A stretch of 64,000 nt of DNA from Hyphomicrobiaceae bacterium (lineage in GTDB: Bacteria; Pseudomonadota; Alphaproteobacteria; Rhizobiales; Aestuariivirgaceae). This document shows positions 53,848 to 62,373 of this stretch, in pieces; within the stretch, counting starts at the first letter, position 1; each line of letters opens with the position of its first letter. The DNA is taken from contig OMIC01000002.1 of NCBI GenBank assembly GCA_900298995.1, positions 108,274 to 172,273 of the forward strand. The letters run 5' to 3'. The notes under the pieces are model-generated. The model made no database searches. It saw only the letters and a list, made by a program, of their open reading frames with translations, and had not been told where the DNA came from. The position numbers and the translations under genes are program-made.

Positions 53848-55005
53848 CTACACCAGTTGCTGCACCAGCTTCGCCATGAAGCCCTCGCATTTGCGCAACT
53901 CGGACATGTCGATGTACTCATCGGGCTTGTGCGCCTGTTCGATCGAGCCCGGCCCGCAGATGACCGCGGGAATGCCGATCTGCTGGAACAGCCCGGCCTC
54001 GGTGCAATAGCTGACCGCATGGGTGGCGTTGGCGCTCGCGAGATGCAGCGCGAGACGCTCGGCGGGCGAGTCCTTCTCGGGCGCGAGACCTGGCACGACG
54101 TTGACCTGTTCGGTGGCGATGCCGGTGTCGGCCGCCACCTCCCGCATGGCGGGCTCGAGGCGCCGGGCGAAGGTCTCGAACCGGCGCGGCACATAGGCCG
54201 GATCGGCGGTGGGCAGAAGCCTGGTCTCCCACTGGAAGGCGCAGCGGCGCGGAATGATGTTCTTGGCGGTGCCGCCCTCGATGACGCCGACATGGATGGT
54301 GGAATAGGGCGGATCGAAGCGCCGGGTGGGGTCGCCCTCGGCAATCAGATCCTCGCGGATGCGGCTGATCTCGGTCAGAAGCTCGCCTGCCACCAGGATG
54401 GCGTTGACGCCCTGATGGGTGAGGCTCGAATGCGCCTCGTGGCCGATGACCTCGGTTGCGAAGGTGACCGCGCTCTTGTGGGCGTTGACCACCTGCATCG
54501 ATGTGGGCTCGCCGACGATGACGGCGCGGGGCCTCGGCAGGTTGTCGCGCATGTGTGCAATGAGCGGGCGCACGCCCTTGCAGCCCACCTCCTCGTCGCA
54601 GGACAGCGCGAGATGGATGGGCGCCTTGAGGCCGGCCTTCAGGAAGCGGGGCACCTCGGCGAGGCACACGGCGAGAAAGCCCTTCATGTCGCAGGTGCCG
54701 CGACCGAACAGGCGCTCGCCGCGCTGGCTGAGGCTGAAGGGATCGCTGGTCCAGGACTGGCCGTCGACCGGCACCACGTCGGTGTGGCCCGAGAGCACGA
54801 TGCCGCCCGCAATGGCGGGTCCGATGGTGGCGAAGAGGTTGGTCTTGCGGCCAGCCTCATAGTCGACACGCAGATGCGGCACGCCCCAGCCGTCGAGATA
54901 ATCCTCGACGAAGGCGATGAGCGGGATGTTGCCATCGCGGCTCGTGGTGTCGAAGGCGACGAGGCGGGCCAGCATCTCCTCGGTGGAATAGGTCTGTCCG
55001 GTCAT
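53848..55005 (-). CDS. argE: Acetylornithine deacetylase
   Basis: A 385-residue M20-family zinc amidohydrolase releasing ornithine from N-acetylornithine. LSGHTDVVPVDGQSW gives the first metal His/Asp, FGRGTCDMKGFLAVCLA the bridging Asp, and LSCDEEVGCKGV the catalytic and metal Glu. ATG 55003-55005 is close after apaG (6 bases). With argD and argF at 39-41 kb it covers the linear arginine route. The related DapE-type activity cannot be excluded but the ArgE signature order is good. Confidence 0.9.
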   Translation of the reverse strand: MTGQTYSTEEMLARLVAFDTTSRDGNIPLIAFVEDYLDGWGVPHLRVDYEAGRKTNLFATIGPAIAGGIVLSGHTDVVPVDGQSWTSDPFSLSQRGERLFGRGTCDMKGFLAVCLAEVPRFLKAGLKAPIHLALSCDEEVGCKGVRPLIAHMRDNLPRPRAVIVGEPTSMQVVNAHKSAVTFATEVIGHEAHSSLTHQGVNAILVAGELLTEISRIREDLIAEGDPTRRFDPPYSTIHVGVIEGGTAKNIIPRRCAFQWETRLLPTADPAYVPRRFETFARRLEPAMREVAADTGIATEQVNVVPGLAPEKDSPAERLALHLASANATHAVSYCTEAGLFQQIGIPAVICGPGSIEQAHKPDEYIDMSELRKCEGFMAKLVQQLV

Positions 55006-55011
55006 GGTGCC

Positions 55012-55404
55012 TCAGTTGATGGCATGTTTCTCGTGCGGGCTGTCGAGCGAAAAGGCGGGGATCTCGACATTGAGGAATTCACCCGAGTCGAACTGCATCT
55101 GATAGGCCCCCACCATGAAGCCCGAGGAGGTCTTGAGAGGACAGCCCGAGGTGTAGCTGTAGCTGTCGCCGGGCTTGAGCGTGGGCTGCTCGCCGACCAC
55201 GCCCGCCCCGCGCACCTCCTGCACCTGGCCCAGCGCATCGGTGATCTTCCAGTAGCGGGTGCGCAGTGTCAGCGTCTCGCGCCCGTGATTCTCGATGGTG
55301 ATGGTGTAGGCCCAGACGTAATGGCCCTCCTCCGGCCTGGACTGGCCGTCGAGATATTGCGGGCGGACAATGACCTTCACGCCCCTGGTGATGCACTCAT
55401 ACAT
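55012..55404 (-). CDS. apaG: ApaG domain protein
   Basis: A 130-residue immunoglobulin-like-fold protein with [46 protein letters not shown] and [23 protein letters not shown], the ApaG hallmarks. It is associated with cobalt and magnesium tolerance and diadenosine tetraphosphate metabolism, and the domain occurs in F-box proteins. Divergent from dcd by 79 bases and followed by argE. Confidence 0.93.
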   Translation of the reverse strand: MYECITRGVKVIVRPQYLDGQSRPEEGHYVWAYTITIENHGRETLTLRTRYWKITDALGQVQEVRGAGVVGEQPTLKPGDSYSYTSGCPLKTSSGFMVGAYQMQFDSGEFLNVEIPAFSLDSPHEKHAIN

Positions 55405-55483
55405 GCAGTCAGTTTACCTGATCAACCGGGGTTTTCCACAGCGAAGCTTGCCAAAGCCGCGGGCTTTCCGCCATGTGGTGGCG

Positions 55484-56596
55484 ATGGACACCCCCAACGA
55501 CCGCCAGGGCATCCTGCCCGCCCGCCGCATTGCCGCCTATTGCGAGGCGGGGCAGATCCGGCTCGCCCGTCCGGCTGCGCCGGATCAGATCCAGCCGGCC
55601 AGCCTCGACCTGCGGCTCGGTCCCTGGGCCTATCGGGTGAGAGCCTCGTTCCTGCCAGGCCCGCGCGCCACCGTCGCCCAGCGCGTGGCAGACCTGGCGC
55701 TGCACAAGATGCCGCTCGGCGATGGCGCAGTGCTGGAAACGGGCTGCGTCTATATCGTGCCGCTGCTCGAGCAGCTGGCACTGCCTAAGGGCATTGCCGC
55801 CGCCGCCAATCCCAAGAGCTCCACCGGGCGGCTCGACATCTTCACCCGCGTCATCACCGACTATGCGCAGGAGTTCGACAAGGTGCCGGAGGGCTATGAA
55901 GGCCCGCTCTATGCCGAGATTTCGCCGCGCACCTTTCCGATCCTGGTGCGCGAGGGCTCGAGGCTCTCGCAGATCCGCTTCCGGCAGGGCGCTTCACTGG
56001 CCAGCGACCAGCTGATCCGTGATCTCCACGCCCGCGACGGACTGATCTCATCCGGTGAAGTCAACATCGACAATGGCCTCGCACTTTCGGTCGATCTCTC
56101 GACGCTGGAGGACTCGGGGCCGGTGGGCTTCCGTGCAAAGCGCCATGCGGGGCTCATCGACGTGGACCGCAAGGACGCTCTCGAGGTGTCGGATTTCTGG
56201 GAACCGATCTGGCAGCGTGGCTCGCTGGTGCTTGATCCCGACCAGTTCTACATCCTCGCCTCCAAGGAGGCCGTGCGCGTACCGCCGGCCTTCGCAGCCG
56301 AGATGACGCCCTTCAACCCGCTGGTGGGTGAATTCCGCGTCCATTACGCCGGCTTCTTCGACCCCGGCTTCGGACACAGCGCGGGCCACGGCGAGGGGGC
56401 GCGCGCCGTGCTGGAGGTCCGGAGCCATGAGGTGCCCTTCATCCTCGAAGACGGGCAGATCATCGGGCGGCTGGTCTATGAGCCTCTGACCGAGGCGCCC
56501 GAGCAGGTCTATGGCCAGGGCATCGGCTCCAATTACCAGCGCCAGGGCCTCAAGCTCTCCAAGCACTTCAAGGCCTTCATCCACCACAGGCACTGA
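55484..56596 (+). CDS. dcd: 2'-deoxycytidine 5'-triphosphate deaminase, long alphaproteobacterial form
   Basis: A 370-residue dUTPase-superfamily enzyme that deaminates dCTP to dUTP, about twice the length of E. coli Dcd. Two domain halves are visible: IQPASLDLRLGPWAYRV and AAANPKSSTGRLDIFTRV in the N-terminal half, and FHVHYAGF-like EFRVHYAGFFDPGFG with VLEVRSHEVPFILEDGQIIGRLVYE in the C-terminal half. ATG 55484 opens MDTPNDRQGILPA; longer starts enter the apaG promoter space. Confidence 0.9.
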   Translation: MDTPNDRQGILPARRIAAYCEAGQIRLARPAAPDQIQPASLDLRLGPWAYRVRASFLPGPRATVAQRVADLALHKMPLGDGAVLETGCVYIVPLLEQLALPKGIAAAANPKSSTGRLDIFTRVITDYAQEFDKVPEGYEGPLYAEISPRTFPILVREGSRLSQIRFRQGASLASDQLIRDLHARDGLISSGEVNIDNGLALSVDLSTLEDSGPVGFRAKRHAGLIDVDRKDALEVSDFWEPIWQRGSLVLDPDQFYILASKEAVRVPPAFAAEMTPFNPLVGEFRVHYAGFFDPGFGHSAGHGEGARAVLEVRSHEVPFILEDGQIIGRLVYEPLTEAPEQVYGQGIGSNYQRQGLKLSKHFKAFIHHRH

Positions 56597-56664
56597 GAAA
56601 CAGGCCGCGGACCATGCACGCCCGCCGTGTGCCTGGCGGGCAGCCGCGCCCGTGACAGCAATGA

Positions 56665-56692
56665 TTGAAATATCTATTGTAAATTGTATATT
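56665..56692 (+). promoter_or_regulatory. AT-rich promoter for the cytochrome c gene
   Basis: TTGAAA (56665-56670), a 16-base spacer and TATATT (56687-56692), in a strikingly AT-rich patch. The coding start is 29 bases after the -10, preceded by TTGGAGG. Confidence 0.65.
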
Positions 56693-56720
56693 GAAAGTTT
56701 GATCTATTGGAGGTCGTGCA

Positions 56721-57146
56721 ATGACCCGTTCAACCTCCCTGTTTCTCGGCGCATTGGTGTTCTCGGCCTGCGCCGTCAGTCTCGCAGGAACCGCAACTGC
56801 CCAGGATGCCAAGATCAGCCAGGAAGAATACCGGCAGCATTGCGCCGCCTGTCATGGCCTCGAGGGCCGTGGTGACGGCCCCATCGGGCAGATGCTCAAG
56901 ACCCCTGCCCCGAACCTGGCGATGATTGCCCAGCGCAACGGCGGCACGTATCCGGTCGAGAAGATCCACGACATCATCGAGGGCAGCAGTGTCGTGGCGG
57001 CGCACGGAACGCGCGACATGCCGCTGTGGGGCGACCGGTATCGCCGCGACGCCAAGCCTCAGACGCCTGACCAATCGGATGTCGCAGGCCAGCAGGCGCA
57101 GCAGCGCATCCTGTCGCTGGTCTACTACCTCGGCACGTTGCAGTAG
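56721..57146 (+). CDS. Periplasmic c-type cytochrome
   Basis: A 141-residue monohaem cytochrome with a signal peptide (cleavage after about TATAQ). The haem motif is CAACH (41-45) and a probable axial methionine lies in RDMPLWGD (Met 100). DGPIGQMLKTPAPNLAMIAQRNGG and IHDIIEGSS are typical of small class I cytochromes linked to oxidases or dehydrogenases. Its own AT-rich promoter and convergent Crp/Fnr gene suggest redox control, but no oxidase gene is adjacent. Confidence 0.88.
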   Translation: MTRSTSLFLGALVFSACAVSLAGTATAQDAKISQEEYRQHCAACHGLEGRGDGPIGQMLKTPAPNLAMIAQRNGGTYPVEKIHDIIEGSSVVAAHGTRDMPLWGDRYRRDAKPQTPDQSDVAGQQAQQRILSLVYYLGTLQ

Positions 57147-57155
57147 GAGCGAGGC

Positions 57156-57851
57156 TCAGTCCTCCACCCGCGCCGCCTCGCGTTGCAGCGCGCGGCGGTC
57201 CCTGATGCGGATGCTGCCATATTGCAGTTCGACGATGCCCTGATCGATCAGGTCGGCAAAGCACCTGCGGAACGCCGAGCGGCTGAGGCCGACCATGCGG
57301 CCCAGCTCCTCCTGGGTCATGCGCACGGCGCTTGAGGCTTCACTCAGGCGCAGCAGGGTGCGCGCGAAGCGCACGCGCGAGGGCAGTGCGATCACCTCGG
57401 CCAGCCGGGTCAGGTCGGCATTCACATGGCCGTGGGCCAGCCGGTAGAAACACAGCCAGTCCTGTGGATGGTGGCGGAGGCTGCGCTGCAGGGCAGCAGC
57501 AGAGAGCCGGAACAGCCGGCCATGGCTGGCGGCATGGATCGACACCGGAGAGCGCGCGGCCGGAAGGAGAGCTGCTTCCCCGGCCCAGAAGCCGGGCGCG
57601 GCGCGATGCACCACGACCTCCCGGCTGGCGCTGACCGGAATCGCGATATCGAGCAGGCCATCGCCAAGGCCGAACACCGCATCCGCCTCATCGCCCGCCG
57701 AACAGATCACGTTGCCGCGTTTCATGCCGATCCAGCGGCCCAGCTTTGCCATGCGCGCCTGGAATTCGGCCGGCTGCTCGGAAAACCAGCCGCTCGTGCT
57801 GAGGCCAGGCAGGCTTCCCGCGTGCGCCGTCACCAGCTCGTCCATCGTCAC
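57156..57851 (-). CDS. Crp/Fnr family transcriptional regulator
   Basis: A 231-residue regulator with a cyclic-nucleotide-binding-like beta barrel (about 25-135: VICSAGDEADAVFGLGDGLLDIAIPV) and a winged HTH (MTQEELGRMVGLSRSAFRRCFADLIDQGIVELQYGSIRI). No N-terminal cysteine cluster of FNR type is present. It converges with the cytochrome c gene, 9 bases between stops. Redox or nutrient sensing is plausible but the ligand is unknown. Confidence 0.85.
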   Translation of the reverse strand: MTMDELVTAHAGSLPGLSTSGWFSEQPAEFQARMAKLGRWIGMKRGNVICSAGDEADAVFGLGDGLLDIAIPVSASREVVVHRAAPGFWAGEAALLPAARSPVSIHAASHGRLFRLSAAALQRSLRHHPQDWLCFYRLAHGHVNADLTRLAEVIALPSRVRFARTLLRLSEASSAVRMTQEELGRMVGLSRSAFRRCFADLIDQGIVELQYGSIRIRDRRALQREAARVED

Positions 57852-58545
57852 GTCACCCGGATGTGGCCACCGCCCGAGACGGACGGGGCTTCCGCCGGGA
57901 GGTTAAGCAAATAGCACCCCAAAGTCGAGTATTGCTGCGTCCTGTCAGATCATCCGTTGCACTTGCCGCGGTGGTCGATGCACGTCCGGCGGGTGCTGGA
58001 CCCCGCCTGCCCGGCCAGTCTCACAGCAGCGGAGGCGGTGCATTTGACGCCTCCTTCATCCATGGCAGTCGCCTGCCGGTACAGGAATGAAATCTTTGCG
58101 CCCATTCGCGCTGGATCCTGGCATCGAAACTCGCCAGCACTCTCGCCATCAGGCACCACCCTGTCGCCTTATCCGCCGGGCACGCGACTTGATACAGCTT
58201 GAGCGCGCCGAAATGGCGTCAGTACAGTAGTTCGAAGCTCACCCATGTCGGCAGGCAGCCCGTAAGTTTCTTTGGTGGCGTGCGCTGCTGGCTGGTGTCT
58301 CCGGAAGGGCTGGGGCCGGACGGCTGGGGCGCGCGGTTCGGATTTGCACTGCTGTTCCCGGCCAGGAAGACGTGAAGGCTGCTGTGGTGCGAGGCCGGGC
58401 CCAGAGCAAGGCCTGGCCTGACTGCGCCGCACCGTGCGGCGGCAGAAGACGGTTTCCGGAAATGATTTCTCTCGCGCCTGAGGCAAGCGCGGCTTCCGCC
58501 AGGACGTTCGGCAGGGAACACCACGACGCCGCGTATTGAGTGTCC
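57852..58545. other. Stretch of 694 bases without a supported gene
   Basis: Bounded by the Crp/Fnr start and the glycine-zipper stop. Several short open frames on both strands lack recognisable motifs and typical starts. Base use is GC-rich like the flanks. I see no tRNA, repeat or clear terminator; it must hold the Crp/Fnr promoter near 57852-57960. Confidence 0.5.
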
Positions 58546-58899
58546 CTACCAGCTCATGCAGTTGCGCATGTAGCGGTCGTAGATGGACGTCCATCTGGCG
58601 TTGGACGTTCCAAGCCCGGCGCCGCCCCCGGCCAGCGCGCCAAGGCCGGTGCCGCGACGGTTGCCGCCGATGATGCCACCGGCCGCCGCCCCTGTGAGGG
58701 CGCCCGCCGCCGTCGTCCGGCGTGTCTGGCGGTTTGCGTAGCGCTCGGCCCGCTGGGAACAGTAGCGCTGCCGGTCGGCCCGCGTCCAGTTCCGCGTCGT
58801 ATGGGCCTCCGCCTTGCCCGACAGGATGACCGGGCTTGCAGGGGGCATGACGACAAGCACAAGACCCGCAATGGCAAAGGTGAGAAGTGTGGCACGCAT
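58546..58899 (-). CDS. Exported glycine-zipper protein
   Basis: A 117-residue protein with an N-terminal hydrophobic signal (LLTFAIAGLVLVVMPPAS), a Cys, and a glycine-zipper segment (TAAGALTGAAAGGIIGGNRRGTGLGALAGGGAGLG) that can pack in membranes. C-terminal YDRYMRNCMSW is short and tyrosine-rich. ATG 58899 has AGGAGGGAG upstream. Such proteins occur in the outer membrane or envelope; no specific function is inferred. Confidence 0.75.
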   Translation of the reverse strand: MRATLLTFAIAGLVLVVMPPASPVILSGKAEAHTTRNWTRADRQRYCSQRAERYANRQTRRTTAAGALTGAAAGGIIGGNRRGTGLGALAGGGAGLGTSNARWTSIYDRYMRNCMSW

Positions 58900-59099
58900 G
58901 GGACTCTCCCTCCTTTCGAACTCCGGCCGAGCCGCGACGTCACACTGGAGGATAATCGGAGGGCAGATCCATGAATGCGTCAGATGCAGCGATCGGCGCC
59001 AAATTTTCACGACCGGATTCCAACTGCCCGGGCGCTGCGGCAGGGCAGGTCACGGCCGAACGGGGCGGCCTTACTTTGTGACAGTTGGTCTGAATTTAT

Positions 59100-59128
59100 T
59101 TGACAATCGACAAGTGGGTCTTGCTAGT
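59100..59128 (+). promoter_or_regulatory. Candidate promoter for the apyrase gene
   Basis: A perfect -35 TTGACA (59100-59105) is followed after 17 bases by GCTAGT (59123-59128), a weak -10. It ends 31 bases before the ATG at 59159. The region is AT-rich relative to neighbours. Confidence 0.4.
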
Positions 59129-59158
59129 TGCCTTCACGACGCAACTGAGGAAAACCGC

Positions 59159-60487
59159 ATGACCACTGCCCGCAAGACCTTTGCCTGGATATTCGTTGCA
59201 ATCGCAATGCTGTTCGCGCCGAATGCGGCGCTCGCCACCGGACCCATCTACACGGCAATCGTGGATGCGGGGAGCGGCGGCACGCGGCTCTTCTTCTACA
59301 GGGTCACCAAGGCGCCCTATCCGGAACTGAAGCTGCTGTTCAAACAGGTCGTCGATGACGTACCCGACGCCAGCTATCAGCCCGATGACGGCATCGACAA
59401 TTATGCCTGCCCTCCTGGTGACGATCCCGCGGCTCAGGCCTTCTATGCCACCAAGAACGTCAATCCCAATGTGATGTTCCCGCTGTGGAACGGCTTGAAG
59501 GCGGAACTGAGCGCAATGACTCCGGCCGTCAACCCAGCCGATGTGATCGTGAAGGTCTTTGCCACGGCCGGGATGCGCACGGCCAGTGAAGTGTGCGGCA
59601 AGGCGGCCGTTCAGGACCTCTATGCCGTGATCCGGGCCGGCATGACCGAAAAGGGCCTCACCAACGCCGCAAATGAAGCCCGCACCATCAACGGCGCCAA
59701 GGAAGAAGGGCTCTGGACCTTCATCAATACCAATGACGAGTATACCAACGCCTTCGACCGTCCGGGCCATCCCAAGCCCCAGTCACCGGTGGTCGGTACG
59801 CTGGAAGTGGGCGGATCCTCCGTTCAGATCGTCTATCCGATCGGCGCCGGCAGCACGGATCCGAAGGCAATCCACTTCAAGATCAACAAACAGGCGATGA
59901 CCGTTCATGCCGACACGATCTTGCATCTCGGGCAAGACGACATGCGCAAGGCGCTGCGCGACGCACGCGACACAAGCGGGAAGCTCATGGCCTACAAGTG
60001 CTGGGCAACGGGCTTCGACCATCTCAATGACGTGAAGGACGAAGGCCACAAGGGCCTCTCGCAGGATGGCGCCTTCACACCGTCGGAGTGCCAGGCTTTC
60101 ATGCGCAGCTACATCGCGCAATACATGCCGACGCCACTCGACCTGACCGGGGTCACGGCAAAGTTCGTGGGGCTGGGCGGCATCAAATACACGCTCGACG
60201 CCTTCGGCCTGGTGGCCGAACCCTATTCCGGCGGCAACAACTTCAACAGCACGGTGAAGACACGTTGCACTGCGGGCATCACGACATGGACGTCCATCAA
60301 CACCAATGAGAACGTGCAGCGCGCCTGCCCGCATGGCGCCTATATCGCCACGCTGCTGAGCGATCCGACACGCGGCCTGTTCCGGCAGAACCGCCAACGC
60401 TTCGAGCGGGCGCTCGTGCCAGCCGACGTGAACGGTGCCGCACTGTCGTGGGTCGTGGGTTACCTGCTGCTGACCTACAGCAAGTAA
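59159..60487 (+). CDS. Exported GDA1/CD39-family nucleoside phosphatase (apyrase-like)
   Basis: A 442-residue protein with a signal peptide (about residues 1-26) and all apyrase conserved regions: ACR1 DAGSGGTR (36-43), ACR2 ATAGMRT, ACR3 NGAKEEGLWTFIN (178-190, with catalytic Glu), ACR4 TLEVGGSSVQIVY (214-226). Families of this kind remove phosphates from NTPs and NDPs outside cells. They are mainly eukaryotic, with some bacterial examples such as in Legionella. Codon use and GC here match the flanks. A possible role is salvage of phosphate from nucleotides; the pst regulon is 10 kb away but no Pho box is seen here. Confidence 0.85.
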   Translation: MTTARKTFAWIFVAIAMLFAPNAALATGPIYTAIVDAGSGGTRLFFYRVTKAPYPELKLLFKQVVDDVPDASYQPDDGIDNYACPPGDDPAAQAFYATKNVNPNVMFPLWNGLKAELSAMTPAVNPADVIVKVFATAGMRTASEVCGKAAVQDLYAVIRAGMTEKGLTNAANEARTINGAKEEGLWTFINTNDEYTNAFDRPGHPKPQSPVVGTLEVGGSSVQIVYPIGAGSTDPKAIHFKINKQAMTVHADTILHLGQDDMRKALRDARDTSGKLMAYKCWATGFDHLNDVKDEGHKGLSQDGAFTPSECQAFMRSYIAQYMPTPLDLTGVTAKFVGLGGIKYTLDAFGLVAEPYSGGNNFNSTVKTRCTAGITTWTSINTNENVQRACPHGAYIATLLSDPTRGLFRQNRQRFERALVPADVNGAALSWVVGYLLLTYSK

Positions 60488-60509
60488 CCGCCGCGCCGCC
60501 AAAGCACAG

Positions 60510-60542
60510 CCGCCCGGGGATGTTCTTGACATCCCCGGGCGG
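60510..60542 (+). terminator. Strong hairpin after the apyrase gene
   Basis: CCGCCCGGGGATGT (60510-60523) pairs perfectly over 14 bases with ACATCCCCGGGCGG (60529-60542) around TCTTG. It lies 22 bases after the stop. No T-run follows, so termination may be partial or Rho-assisted. Confidence 0.65.
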
Positions 60543-60614
60543 ACGGCCATGGAATGACTGGCAGACAGTCACCACACTCTTGCGGTGGCGTCAGTCACGG
60601 GAGCGGATCCAGCC

Positions 60615-61067
60615 ATGACAACTCAGCCAGAGCTGTATGTCTTCAACTGGCACGCCATTCTGCTCGGCGGCTTCACACTGCTGATCTGTCTTTCCGTTCA
60701 CGCCTGTTTCGTGACGCTCGTCATGGTTCTTGCAAAGTCACGGATCATCAGACTGGTCCGGCAGAAGAGCTTCAGGCGGGCGCATGCCGTGTTCTATCTC
60801 GGAATCCTCATGTTGCTTGCCAGCCATCTGCTGCAGATCTACATCTGGGGCATGTCGCTGAAATGGTCCGGCATCATGCCCAACGGGCACATGGCGGTGA
60901 TGCTGGCCGGCAGTTCCTACACCACGGTGGGATTCATCAGCGACGCCCTTCCGGTGGAGTGGCAATTGCTGATCGTCATCATGGCGACGTCTGGCGTCTT
61001 CGCCTTCGGCTGGAGTACGTCGATCATGTTCAGCCTGTCGCGCTTCGTCTACCCCATGACAGATTGA
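60615..61067 (+). CDS. Small K+-channel-like membrane protein with degenerate filter
   Basis: A 150-residue protein with three membrane segments (about 13-38, 58-78, 115-140). The loop SSYTTVGFISDALP (TTVGF at 103-107), followed by LLIVIMATSGVFAFGWSTSIMFS, has the layout of small two-helix potassium channel proteins, whose filter is TTLGYGD and whose tail reads 'FGWSTA'. Here Tyr is Phe and the Gly-Asp is lost, so K+ selectivity is doubtful. ATG 60615 gives MTTQPELY. The degenerate filter suggests a channel relative with altered or lost conduction. Confidence 0.6.
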   Translation: MTTQPELYVFNWHAILLGGFTLLICLSVHACFVTLVMVLAKSRIIRLVRQKSFRRAHAVFYLGILMLLASHLLQIYIWGMSLKWSGIMPNGHMAVMLAGSSYTTVGFISDALPVEWQLLIVIMATSGVFAFGWSTSIMFSLSRFVYPMTD

Positions 61068-61158
61068 CCGACGCAGCAAGCGGAAAGGCGCCCTGCACGG
61101 AGCGGCCTTGCGAATGCGCCGAGCCCACGCCGGCAAGCAGAATGCTGACAAATGCGGA

Positions 61159-61233
61159 TGGAGCGGGCGATGGGAATCGAACCCACGACATGCAGCTTGG
61201 GAAGCTGCCGTTCTACCACTGAACTACGCCCGC
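61159..61233 (-). tRNA. tRNA-Gly (CCC)
   Basis: Minus strand: GCGGGCG acceptor, D arm, anticodon stem GCAGC/GCTGC with loop TTCCCAA (anticodon CCC), T arm GTGGG-TTCGATT-CCCAT, and intact 3' CGCCCGC-T plus an encoded CCA. A 3'-truncated copy lies at 63698-63765. Confidence 0.93.
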
Positions 61234-61303
61234 GACGGAAGCGAGATTAGTGGAGCGGGGGCAGGGCGGCAAGGGGGTGGTGAGCGGTGGTGCGTAGCCC
61301 TCG

Positions 61304-61813
61304 TCAGGCCTTACTCTCAAGCTTGAAGGCCATGAACAGCAGGACCACTGCGTAGACGCCGACGATCATCGCCGTTATCGTAGCACTCGCAGCGTATAGG
61401 TTGATGGCGCCGAAGTCAGGCCCGATCAGCGGCAGCAGCGTGGGGTAGGCCAGCGTGAACAGCAGGGCCGCAGCGATTCCGCCAACATAGCCAAGCAGGG
61501 CATCTGCCTTGCCCTCCGCCAGTGCCATCAGCATGGTGCCGGGGCAATAGCCGAGGATAGCGACCCCAGCGCCGAACAGAATTCCACCTACGCAAACGCC
61601 GATGACGTAGAAGGGCTTAACATTGATGCTCGCCCCTCCCATCAGATACATAACGAAAAAGCCGATGCTCGAGATAGCGATGGCGAAGAACAGGATTTGA
61701 ACCACGTCATGGTTCTTCAGCAATGCCGCAGAAGCGATGGTGTTGAAGCTGTTGAGCCGCGCATACTGGGCGATCAGTGCGAACAGTATGCCGACTATGA
61801 ATGCGAGGATCAT
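61304..61813 (-). CDS. YeeE/YedE family transporter half (second half)
   Basis: A 169-residue membrane protein with about four helices and the conserved GYCPGT (Cys 90) motif of YeeE/YedE proteins, which import thiosulfate or other sulfur compounds. It is the second half; its start overlaps the stop of the first half by four bases (ATGA). Together they equal one full YeeE. GC in nearby lines is clearly below the window norm, suggesting transfer. Confidence 0.85.
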   Translation of the reverse strand: MILAFIVGILFALIAQYARLNSFNTIASAALLKNHDVVQILFFAIAISSIGFFVMYLMGGASINVKPFYVIGVCVGGILFGAGVAILGYCPGTMLMALAEGKADALLGYVGGIAAALLFTLAYPTLLPLIGPDFGAINLYAASATITAMIVGVYAVVLLFMAFKLESKA

Positions 61814-62301
61814 TGCGAGGCTCCATAGAAGTAGCGTGCAGTGACGACAGCCGAGATCATCACGAAGACGGCAAACACTAGGCTGCTGACGGCGAGTTCC
61901 ATGCCGCCTGACAAGATGTGGCCGCTGGTGCAGCCATCGGCGAGGCGTGCCCCGAGGATGAGCAGGAAGCCACCGATGAAGGCCCAGACCAACCGTTTTG
62001 ACGCCGAAGGCCCCTTGAGGTTGGCCCAGAGCGACGGCACCACGGAGAGCTTGAAGTGACCGAACAGCAGCGCCCCGACGAAGGCTCCAAGGAAGGTACC
62101 CACGAGGAACCAGAACTCCCACGATCCTGCGACGTCGATCTGCCGGAAGTATGTGGAGGACTGCAGCCCGAAGAGTTGGCCAGCCGCATAAGGGTAGGAA
62201 GTCGATGCGCCGATCGGTCGATCAGCAAAGTAGATGCTGGTGACCGCCACGTTCATCAGCCCGATGAGCGCACCAATCCCGATCTTGAGTGATAGCTTCA
62301 T
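61810..62301 (-). CDS. YeeE/YedE family transporter half (first half)
   Basis: A 163-residue membrane protein with about four helices and the conserved motif ARLADGCTSGHILSGG (Cys 124) of YeeE/YedE. It pairs with the following gene via an ATGA overlap. Such split YeeE pairs (PmpA/PmpB type) are often found with sulfur-redox or beta-lactamase-like genes; here the next gene upstream is a hydrolase. ATG 62301 begins MKLSLKIGIG; the frame upstream is not family-like. Confidence 0.85.
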   Translation of the reverse strand: MKLSLKIGIGALIGLMNVAVTSIYFADRPIGASTSYPYAAGQLFGLQSSTYFRQIDVAGSWEFWFLVGTFLGAFVGALLFGHFKLSVVPSLWANLKGPSASKRLVWAFIGGFLLILGARLADGCTSGHILSGGMELAVSSLVFAVFVMISAVVTARYFYGASQ

Positions 62302-62373
62302 TGGTCTATTCCTCGTGGCTTCGAAACGCAGTCCGGACGAGTGGGCGGCTTGCGCCACCCCCTCTTTAGCTGA

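Noticed and set aside
53836..55788. Open frame of 650 codons on the plus strand across argE and apaG
   Set aside because: Antisense shadow that also runs through the promoter space of dcd; no recognisable domain.
56690..56715. FNR-type TTGAT-N4-ATCAA site before the cytochrome gene
   Set aside because: TTGATC is present but the second half reads TTGGAG, not ATCAA.
59040..59105. Pho box before the apyrase gene
   Set aside because: Only one CTGTCAC-like unit is present (minus strand); no second unit at 11 bases.
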